This document shows, one piece after another, positions 21,949 through 30,001 of a stretch of 64,000 bases of DNA. Source of the DNA: Hypomyces perniciosus (taxonomy: Eukaryota; Ascomycota; Sordariomycetes; Hypocreales; Hypocreaceae); NCBI GenBank assembly GCA_008477525.1, contig SPDT01000010.1:2170001-2234000 (forward strand). The letters are read 5' to 3'. Below the pieces are notes generated by a model that searched no databases, was not told the origin of the DNA, and worked only from the letters and a program-made list of their open reading frames with translations. The translations under genes and the position numbers were made by a program. Within the stretch, counting starts at the first letter, position 1. The number at the start of each line of letters is the position of its first letter.

Positions 21949-21955
21949 TTTTTTT
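21949..21955 (+). terminator. Pol III terminator of the first tRNA-Arg
   Basis: Run of seven T, 6 nt after the tRNA 3' end. Confidence 0.75.
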
Positions 21956-22354
21956 GCCTTTTTACCAGGTTAGTTAAAAACCTAGTGTATAAACAGCGAA
22001 CATTTCTAATTTTTTTCCCTAGTTGACTACTCTGTATATTAATATGAGAATTGCTATTTGCACAGCACCAAATGTCTATTTACACAGTAAGTGGAGCAAC
22101 CTCTTTTTTTTTTTTAGCCAATCCCTATACTTCCCATGCCGCCACACCAAATTAACGTGCAAGGCCCTGGTTCAAAAAAGTAACACTACGAGTAATAAAG
22201 GGATTGACTACTTCGTATTCCACACCCCAGTTCAACTACTCGTATAAGTGTACCCTGCAGTAGTTGATACAGTTAACTAAAAAATTAGCGATAGTACCTA
22301 TATAGAAACCATGAAAGATAAAAAAGATTTATGCTTGTGATGTTTCACAAACTA
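21956..22354. other. Spacer between tRNA genes
   Basis: AT-rich but not RIP-saturated. No gene seen. Includes an A6 run at 22320-22325, which is the T-run terminator of the minus-strand tRNA that follows. Confidence 0.5.
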
Positions 22355-22433
22355 TGACCGAGACAGGGGTCGAACCTGCAACCTCCTGATATACTAATCG
22401 TAGTCAGACGCTCTGCCATTGAGCCACACGGCC
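22355..22433 (-). tRNA. tRNA-Arg(ACG) with a 7-nt intron, second copy
   Basis: This is the reverse-oriented copy, identical to the first except in the intron, which reads TTAGTAT (plus-strand 22391-22397). All stems, anticodon ACG and both promoter boxes are conserved. The terminator is a T6 run about 30 nt downstream on the minus strand (22325-22320). Confidence 0.93.
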
Positions 22434-22689
22434 GATATATTTGTTCTCGACGCCAAGTCCATTATGCATCCTTCGCCGTGCGAGCAGCATCACCTCGAGG
22501 TTCAACACCTTGGGTCTCATTCCCTTGGACAGGGTATCTTGTCATTCACTTCATCTCCTAAACCTGTCCTCGTCACTCTGTGCTAAGGGAGCAGCCACAC
22601 CCCAGCACTTTGTCCAGTAGGATATCTCGCCTGCCTTGATCATATCAAGGTCTGGCCGAAGAGACACAAGGGAAGTATGATACGTTTTA

Positions 22690-22919
22690 GGGTAGGTGGC
22701 AGATGACAGTTGCCTCAACAAGTCAGAAAACTCCATGGGCAGAGTTCCAAGTCCAGCTGACTGCTTGCTGGCTGACGTAGAGGCCAGTGGCTTCACTCAA
22801 GAAATGGTTGTCTTTATCTGCCGGGTACGGGTAGGCGCTGTGAATGTGAACCACTCCTTGAGAATCTTGGTGGATAGTCGATTATGTCTCGATATTTTCT
22901 TCTTGAACTTTTCGGAGGC
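22690..22919 (-). pseudogene. Homeobox (TALE-type) gene fragment, frameshifted
   Basis: On the minus strand from 22919 the frame reads ASEKFKKKISRHNRLS, then TKILKEWF, and after a one-base shift near 22840 continues AYPYPADKDNHFLSEATGL, then VSQQAVSWTWNSA. This is the pattern of an atypical fungal homeodomain: helix 1 ending in LKEWF, the YPYPxD loop of three-residue-extension homeodomains, GL...Q and a corrupted WF-NARRR recognition helix (here W-WNSA). A stop follows shortly after. No intact gene surrounds it, and the flanking frames at 22551-22690 have no domain. The base composition is normal, so decay was by indels rather than RIP. The family assignment rests on spacing and key residues. 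Confidence 0.65.
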
Positions 22920-23349
22920 ATTTTGGGTTCGCCTGAGAGTGAATGTGAGCACTGTAAATCGATCGTCAAGTTGCCGGGGGAAGGATGCGGTTGCAAGCTG
23001 AGCAGTGGAAAGGACAAGTCAACAAACAATAAGGCGAGGTGACGGATCGGAAAAGAGGGGCTAGCGTAAATGATCATCAGCACTTTTTATTCACGTACTC
23101 GTAAACTCAGTGAATGGATCAGTTGATTCGAAATTCATGCATCCCCTAGCATTATGGTCGTGAATTACGGAGTATACATCGGTAAATGGGGGTATGCCTG
23201 ATGTGCGAACTCGTCACGATGAAGGTGGCTGTCCATCATAAAATTGTTCCGGCAATTATACAATTATACAATTATACGAAGTACATACTTGTCATACCTG
23301 TAGTGCACGCTTATGACGTTGCATAATTATGTAGCCCACCAAGCAATAA
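22920..23349. other. Intergenic stretch before third tRNA
   Basis: No gene seen. Contains a TACGGAGTA-type motif at about 23165 and three consecutive copies of AATTATAC near 23255. Confidence 0.45.
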
Positions 23350-23429
23350 GGCCGTGTGGCTCAATGGCAGAGCGTCTGACTACGAATAAGTACATCAGGA
23401 GGTTGCAGGTTCGACCCCTGTCTCGGTCA
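23350..23429 (+). tRNA. tRNA-Arg(ACG) with an 8-nt intron, third copy
   Basis: The exon sequence is identical to the other two; the intron is 8 nt, ATAAGTAC, at 23386-23393. Anticodon ACG is at 23382-23384. T5 and T6 runs at 23433-23437 and 23440-23445 terminate transcription. Confidence 0.93.
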
Positions 23430-23888
23430 ATCTTTTTGCTTTTTTGGTCATCGATTTAGGTGGACAATGGAATCTATCTTTGATTTTCTTTTTGCTTCAA
23501 TAGTATCACCAGTACGGAGCACTACGGGAATTGATTCTGAAAATGTTGGTGATACGAAATGAGAGGTGCATCCTGCGGATACTCAATGGTGTGAGTCACT
23601 GCCCAATTGCTTCGCCGATGATGTAATGCGTAGGTGTTTGTTTGCATGATGAAACAGAACACTGCGGATGGCTGCCTTTGTGCTCACGTATCCGTGAAAC
23701 AGCACATCAAATGACGAGAAAACATGAAAGGAGGCAAACGAAAATCTTCGGCATGTATTCAGAGAGCAAACAGGCACCAAACCCCCCTCCGAGATATCCG
23801 TTATCCCCCCCCTCTGGTCAGCCAAGCAAGCCATGCGGCAAAGAGGAGAAAAGAGTGGCAGCCATCCTCCATTCCGAAACACGGGCCA
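23430..23888. other. Intergenic stretch between the third tRNA and the unknown small gene
   Basis: 3' flank of the minus-strand gene at 23889 and the tRNA terminator. No further feature is supported. Confidence 0.45.
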
Positions 23889-24197
23889 TCACTGAGCCTT
23901 TGCCTCCACAGCCTTGATGCCCTCGCTCTTGGTGCTCTCGACCTTTCTTTTCTCGAATCTCCGGGCGCCCCAGTACGATCTCCCCTCCACGAAGCCATTC
24001 ATGACCAGGAAGTCGTGCAGGTTCATGTAGTCCAGAGGAAGCCATTCGCCCTCCTTTCTCTTGCCGGTAAAACTCATGTTGACCCAGTCGCGGCTCTCCT
24101 CCTTGATCTCGTAGCCTCTAAAGTCGCGCAGCGTCTTGACGAGCTCCTTGCGCTCGTCGACGGTGTCGCAAACGACGATGCTGTCGAACTCGCTCAT
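23889..24197 (-). CDS. Small conserved-looking protein of unknown function, 102 aa
   Basis: From the ATG at 24195-24197 the protein reads MSEFDSIVVCDTVDERKELV..., a compact mix of charged and hydrophobic residues with a predicted beta-alpha start, an aromatic core (DWVNMSF, DYMNLHDFLVMNG, RSYWGARRFE) and a basic, Lys/Glu-rich tail. It has no signal peptide or membrane segment. I do not recognise the family. The same frame is open for a further 162 codons upstream (to 24683), but that part is low-complexity, Pro/Gln/Thr-rich and contains an isolated hydrophobic stretch, so I take it as 5' leader or chance; an alternative is a longer protein starting at 24683. It is the last intact-looking gene before the pseudogene zone and heterochromatin-like DNA. 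Confidence 0.6.
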   Translation of the reverse strand: MSEFDSIVVCDTVDERKELVKTLRDFRGYEIKEESRDWVNMSFTGKRKEGEWLPLDYMNLHDFLVMNGFVEGRSYWGARRFEKRKVESTKSEGIKAVEAKAQ

Positions 24198-24944
24198 TTT
24201 GCGTGCGGTCTGGAGACCGTAAGCATTTTTACCTGGTGACGGATCGCAGACGAACTCGCCTGGATGAATCTGTTGAGGTAGGGAGGGATTTGGTGATTTG
24301 GGATTGTGTGTATGTGTGCAGGATGATGTTTGAAAAGGCTGAGTTTGAAATTGAGGTGGGATACTGCAGGGCTGATATATGTATGCTGGGGGTGCTGCTG
24401 CAGGACAGTAATGTTCAGGTGCTACGTACTTCGTACTCGTACAAATCATGATTGCTACTATGTACGACACCAGCATCCATCCTTGGATGAGAAGGGCGTC
24501 TGAATCACCATCTGGTGGACATACCTCCTCGTACGTCTCTCCGCTTGTTTCAGGGGAGTGCAGATTTGGTCTCGTGAGTCGCATTCCAACTACATTGCTG
24601 GCCGAGGTAACACGGTTAGGTATCTCCAGACGCCTGCTTGCTTTATAGTGGGGGGTTAGAAGTGAGGATACAGCGTTATTCACTGCAAACGGTGACTCTA
24701 TTCACATAAACGACTTTGTTCCAGCAAAAAATCAAGCATCTTTCCCCTCTTTCTTATTCATTACTTACTTGGCTATTCTGTGTAGAAAATCATATCTACC
24801 TTAACCCACTTAATCCGGCGGCCCCTCATCTTCTCTCTCCTTCTTCCAACTTCTAGACGAGACAGCCCAATCAATTCCAATAAAGCGGTACTATTTCTTT
24901 CAATGCCTTATTGATGGCGACCTTGGCGGGAAAACTCGAAAATC
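24198..24944. other. Upstream region of the small unknown gene
   Basis: Contains the in-frame upstream extension discussed for the 102-aa gene (to 24683) and pyrimidine-rich leader-like sequence at 24720-24860. No other gene recognised. Confidence 0.45.
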
Positions 24945-25885
24945 GTGGATTTTAAGATACTCGGTCGAACTCATGTCGTCCCCGTCCAGAGAGCTAGTAT
25001 CGGGGCGACCCATAATTACATTTATTGTGCTCTAGGTGAGTTATGCACATTCACCAGACCATGGATGCACGACATCAAGCGGGTTTGCTCGGCACTCGGA
25101 GGTGCCATGTATGATCTGGAGGTCTTAGCTCTATGCTCCTTGCTCTCGCCGTCTGAGCAAAATCAAGTCTTTCGCGAGCCCTCCACTCGCGAGCCCTCAT
25201 CACGCAAATGTGTTGTCATACCAGCGTTGCCAGAACAAGTTTGATAATCGACAGGATTGTCTATGTTATGTGTGCATCATCCTGGTATCCCACACTCCTA
25301 TCCGGCTAGGTGAGGACCAGGGAAGCGAGGCCACAAGGAGGAATAGTTACCAGTCCACCCAGTCTGGTACAACGCCTTTGTCGAGACGCACGAACTAGGC
25401 TACAGCACTGAGATGGTGAGCCTCGCCGCCCTTGCAAACACACAGAATTATATATCCCTGCGCCCATATTGCGTACAATATGCTGTTGATGCGGCACGGG
25501 CTGGGACCACGTGAGCCAGCTCATCGTCCTACACGCATGCGCCCAAACAAAAGTCCTAGATAAGATTGATATGAACTCGTGGTGCTTTGGCGCTTTCCTG
25601 AGCCACCACGTGTTGGAAGAGGTCCACAAGATCCGCTACTAATTACGGACTCTTGTGCAGGCGTTGCTTGGGGAGCCTACGAAGGTGTCGGGTTTCGGCG
25701 ACAAGACGTATGCAACCAACGTCCGGAAAGCCCTGGAGCGGAGCTTCGTTCACCACCCAGCCCTCTCTTGAGAAAGGTGATGATGTCTATGTGACTGTAC
25801 ATGACGACCACATGGCGGGTATTCGCACTGAAAGCGTCCAAAGCATACATGGTATTCTTGACGTCGGGTGAGATGACCTCGGTTC
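24945..25885 (+). pseudogene. Prp43-like DEAH-box RNA helicase fragment, multiply frameshifted
   Basis: Pieces of the C-terminal half of a DEAH helicase appear in the right order but in changing frames. They are: ILGRTHVVPV (the PGRTYPV strand) near 24957; MHDIKRVCSALGG and DLEVLALCSLLSPSEQNQVF (VLPLYSSLPxxEQxxVF) at 25065-25175; RKCVV; TSLIIDRIVYVM (ETSLTIDGIVYV) near 25235; ELGYSTEMVSLAALA at 25398-25440; VDAARAG; HVSQLIVLHA (DHLTLLNVYHA) and WCFGAFLSHHVLEEVHKIR (WCYDNFLNxRxLxxADNVR) to about 25640; YATNVRKALE (YYTNIRKAL); and EKGDDVYVTVHDDHMAGI near 25770-25830. Stops and at least four frame changes rule out a product. The N-terminal ATPase motifs I and II are missing. The decay is by indels, not RIP. 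Confidence 0.8.
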
Positions 25886-26349
25886 ACCATCGCCGGAATG
25901 AGGTTTCCGAAGGGTCAACTGGGATAACTGCTGCTAGGTAACCGTGGAGCCAATACTTAATTGCGTTTGACAAAAGGAGTGAATTCCGTCCCCTCTCAAG
26001 TGAGTCGCTTTGGGTACCAAACAAATCTCGGAGATCTTGTGTATGCCGGGGGAAAAGGGTAAGATGTGCACTGCTTTTATTTGTCTAGAAAGAAACTATG
26101 TAGCACTGATATGACGCGAGATCGCACGCTCCCCTTTCCCGTGATACTTTCCACCTCCAAGATAGTAGTCTAGAGCATTGGTCCGCCAATACAAAGAGCG
26201 CTGTCAGAGTTAGTCGACGTCAAGCGGCATCTCGTATCGATTCATCAAACATTCGGCCATACCGGGCTGCATTAGTCGGGCAGCTCTAGAATTATCAACC
26301 TAGTTTTGTATCTTGAGGTTTTGCTATAGATAGTCTGAGGCCCCGATTA
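25886..26349. other. Unassigned stretch between two pseudogene fragments
   Basis: Normal composition, no open frame of interest, and no protein match in any frame that I could see. It may contain the unrecognisably decayed ends of either neighbour. Confidence 0.45.
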
Positions 26350-27110
26350 ATCTCTTATTCAACTCTCTGCAGCGGTCTTCGGCCGCCTTGCTTGAGATGA
26401 CCCCCGCGGCGTGTTCTTCTCGGATAATATTTTGTTAGAGAAGAATCCTGTGTCCCGCCCCAAGATCTACCTGGCCAACGACGAGTATGTCTGCCTGCTT
26501 GTCCTGAATAGCGCTTGTTCATCTTGATACTGACTCCATTTTCGCAGAAAATTCAGGGAGAAACACTTCTTTACTCCGTGGAATAGGCCAAGACTTGTTG
26601 AGAAGTGCAATCTTTCGCCTCGACTCCAGCAATATCAGGGAACATGCCGGGTTCCCATATGCGATGTTATCCTGTCCCTCAATGATACCACTCTTGCCGC
26701 AGAGACCTGCGAGGTACACTTCAATCCCCAAGCGTCACAAATGGACATGTATGACACCTCCTGCTGATCAATCCATCCATACGACTCCTTCAGTTTACTA
26801 ATATCTTATCTAGGGTCCAACGGCGTCGAGATATTCACGAATAGTTCCGGGTGCACCAAAGCTTGCGGAAACTCGACGAACGCATTGAGTTGATCCAAGA
26901 AGCCACCCGCAAAAATAACGGTATCTATCTCTACGCAAACAAGTCAGGTACTTCCCAGACTAGTCTCGTTCAGTCTACTGACCGTTCAGGTTGTGACACC
27001 GATTGTCTGCTCTATGAAAGTTGCTCAATGATAATGGTCAATGAGAAAATTATCCCCAAAGACTCGCAGATTAGTGGAAGTGGTGACTGCAACGGTTAAT
27101 TGGAAGTATT
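26350..27110 (+). pseudogene. Glutamine-dependent NAD+ synthetase fragment (nitrilase domain), frameshifted
   Basis: The N-terminal amidase (nitrilase) domain of QNS1-type NAD+ synthetase is recognisable in order: SRPKIYLANDE up to 26484; a preserved 63-bp intron (26485-26547, GTATGT...CGCAG with a CTGAC branch); then KFREKHFFTPWNRPRLVEK (family: NYREMRYFTPW-RPR), CRVPICDVILSLNDTTLAAETCE (family: VPFGDAVIST-DT-IG-ETCEELF), a second intron-like gap, NGVEIFTNSSG, a one-base shift, then LRKLDERIELIQEATRKN, GIYLYANKSG, a 42-nt intron remnant (from 26947), CDTDCLLYES and CSMIMVN. Another shift leads to EVVTATVNW and a stop. The synthetase domain is absent, and the usual GCDGDRLYYDGCAM is degraded. 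Confidence 0.85.
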
Positions 27111-27284
27111 AGTATTATCACGGCACACGGAACAGCGGGTCAAGGTGATATCTTTGTTGTGCCTTGAACAAGGCAAGAAGCTATGAGAATGTGGTTCGAA
27201 GGTGTAGGACCAAGTCATCACGTGAGGACGCACGTGATGCTGATGAGTCATTAGAGGGCAGGTTTAGTGCCGTGACAAGTATTA

Positions 27285-28030
27285 AGATTTATTAATAGGG
27301 TAAAATATATATAGTTATCCCTTTAAGTACTATAATCTATATATATAATTTTTATTTTATTAAATGCAGATAGTCCCTTTATTAACTGTTTATTTTTTTA
27401 AGTTTAATTTTATTTTAATAGGTAATTTATAATAAAAAGTAATCTTTTAATTATATTAATATTTTATTAAATTTAATATATTAACTAGCCTAATATATTA
27501 AAGATATTGATTAAATACTTTAAGTTTTAAATTAATATAATTTAAATTAAATAAAAGGGATTATTTATTACAATTAAATTTTAAAAAATAATATTAAATT
27601 TTTATTTTAAAATTAAATCTTTACTTTACTTTATATATAAAATTTAATATTATTATTATATTTAATGACTTTTATATAATTAAAAAAATATTTATTATAA
27701 AGTTTAATTTATTTTAAATATTAATTATATTTTTAAACTTTTATCTATTTTATTATATTTTAATATTATATTAATTATACTTTTCATAATTCTTTTAATT
27801 ATATTTATATAATATATTTAAATAATATTTCTATATATTTAGTAAATAAGAAAATATTAAACATATTAACTTTTATATTAATATTATTAAATCTAAATTT
27901 AAAATAAAAATAAATTATATTAAATAAAGAATTATTTAAAAAAAATAAAAAATTTATAAAAGGTTTTTAATATTATAAATCTTTATTTTTATTTTATTTT
28001 ATTTTAAAATATTTATATTATTAAATAAAC
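27285..28030. repeat. AT-only RIP DNA left of pyrimidine tract 1
   Basis: Nearly pure A/T. The part at 27700-27850 is clearly homologous, in the same orientation, to about 51020-51150. No coding content. Confidence 0.8.
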
Positions 28031-29238
28031 TTTTCCCCCCGTTTTCCTTATCTCTTTATCCCCCCCCGGTCTTCCTTTCCTTCCCTGTCTTTTTCCCTTC
28101 CTTTTCCTTTTCCTCCCTCCCTCTTTTTTCCCTCCCTCTTTTTCCTTCCCTCTTCCCTCCTCTTTTCTTCCCCTCTCCTCCCCCCCTCTTTTCTCGTTTC
28201 TTCTCCTTCTTTTCCTCCCCCGCCTCTTTCCCCCTCTCCTTCTCCCCTTTCTCCTCCCCCCCTTTTCCTTCTTCTTCCCGTCGTCCCCCCCTCCTCTTTC
28301 CTCTTCCCCTTCTCCCGTTTCCTCTCTTCCTTCCCTCTTTCCCCCCCTTTCCCCCTTTCCCCTTTCTTTCTTCCCTCTTTCCTCCCTCTCCCTTTTCCCC
28401 GTTTTTCCCGTCTTTCTCTCCCTTTCTGCCCTCTCTCTTCCCCTCCCCGCTTTCTCGGTTTTCTTCTCCTCTCTCTTTCCCTTCTCCTTCCTTTTCTTTT
28501 ATCTCTCCTTCCCTCTTTTTCTTCCTTCTCTTCTCTTCTTCTTTCCCTTTCTTCTTCTCCTCTTCTTTTCTCCCCCTCTTCTTTTCTCTTTCTTCTTTTC
28601 TTCTTCCTCCCCCTCTTTCTTCCCCTTCTTCTTCCTTCCTTTCCCTCTCTTCTTCTTCTTTCTTTCCCTCTCTTCTTCTCTCCTTCCCCGGTTTTCTTCC
28701 CCGTTTCCCCCCCTCTCCCCCCTCTCTCCCTCTTTCCCCCGCCTCCTCTTCCTTTCTCTTCTTCCCCGCTCTTTTTTTCTTCCTCTCTCCCCTCTTCCCC
28801 TTCCTTCCTTCCTCCCCCCGCTCCCTCCTCCCTCCCTCCCCCTTTCTCTCCTCCTCCCCCTCTCTTTCTCCCTTTCCCTTCTTCCTTTCTTCCCCCCTCT
28901 CTCGCTTTTTTTTCTTTTCTCTCCCTTTCTTTTTCTCCTTTCTCCTCCTTCCTTTCTTCTCTTTTCCCTCCCCCGTCTTTCCTCCCCTTCCCTTCCCCCC
29001 TCTTTCCCCGCCCCTCTTCCCCCCCGCCCCTCCTCTCCCTCCCCTCTCCGCCCCCTCCTCCTTTCCCCTCCTTTTCCCTTCTTCTCCTCCTCCTCGCTTT
29101 TCTTCTTTTCGTTCCTCCTCCCTCCTCTTCTTCTCTCCTCCTTGCTCCCTCCTTTCTCCCCTTCCCCCCCGTCCTCTCCCCTTTTCTCTCCCCCCCTTCC
29201 CCCGGTTCCCTTTCTTCTCCTCCCTCTATCTCTCTGTT
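28031..29238 (+). repeat. Polypyrimidine tract 1, about 1.2 kb
   Basis: The plus strand is made almost wholly of C and T in irregular runs. A is seen only near the left edge, once at about 28501 and once near the right end. The sparse G is mostly within CG. It begins and ends abruptly against AT-only DNA, with no fixed repeat period. It ends in CTCTATCTCTCTG, close to the right end of tract 2. Confidence 0.95.
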
Positions 29239-30001
29239 AAAAAACTATATAATTACTTTATTTACCTATATATGAAAACAAATTATTTTAAATTTTAATA
29301 TATAAATCATATAATTATTTATAGTTAAATATTAAATAAAATAAAAGGTATTATTATAGTATTAATTATATATTTTTATTTTATTATATAAATCTTAATT
29401 ATATAATTAAACTTTAATTTATATAACTATAATTTTTTATAAAGCTTTAAGGCCTTAATAGTTTTTATAATATAATAATAATATTTATTTTAATTTACTT
29501 TTTTATACTATAATAAATATAATAATTACCTTAATAAACTATAATCCTTTAAATTTTATATAAATATATTTAAATTATTTTATTTATAGTATTATAATAT
29601 TAAATTATAAATAATATAAATATATTGTTAAATTATAAATTATATATTTTATAAAAAAGAATAGTTTTTATATACTCTAACTTTTTATACTTTAATCTAT
29701 AAAGTTTATATTAAAGTAAAAGTTTTATTATATATTAAATTTAATTATAAAAAACTTTAATTATAGTAAATTTAATACTATAATTCTTTATATCTTTTAA
29801 ACTTATTAATATATATATAAATATACTATATATAAGCCTAAAGCCTAAATATATATATATATATATATATATTACTATTTTATAAATTAATATATATAAT
29901 TAAATAATCTTTTTTTTAGTTATTTTACTTTTTAACTTTAAATAAGTACTTTTATAATGTTTTATTATTATTATTATATTATATTTATATATCTTAAGGT
30001 T
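29239..30001. repeat. AT-only spacer between the two pyrimidine tracts
   Basis: About 760 bp of nearly pure A/T. Positions 29440-29540 are homologous, in the same orientation, to 49040-49140, sharing a run of more than 30 bases with one transition. No gene. Confidence 0.8.

Noticed and set aside
26282..26294. AGCTCTAGAATTA, which also occurs in the reverse complement of 18S rRNA
   Set aside because: The match is only 13 bp and does not extend to conserved neighbouring rRNA sequence.
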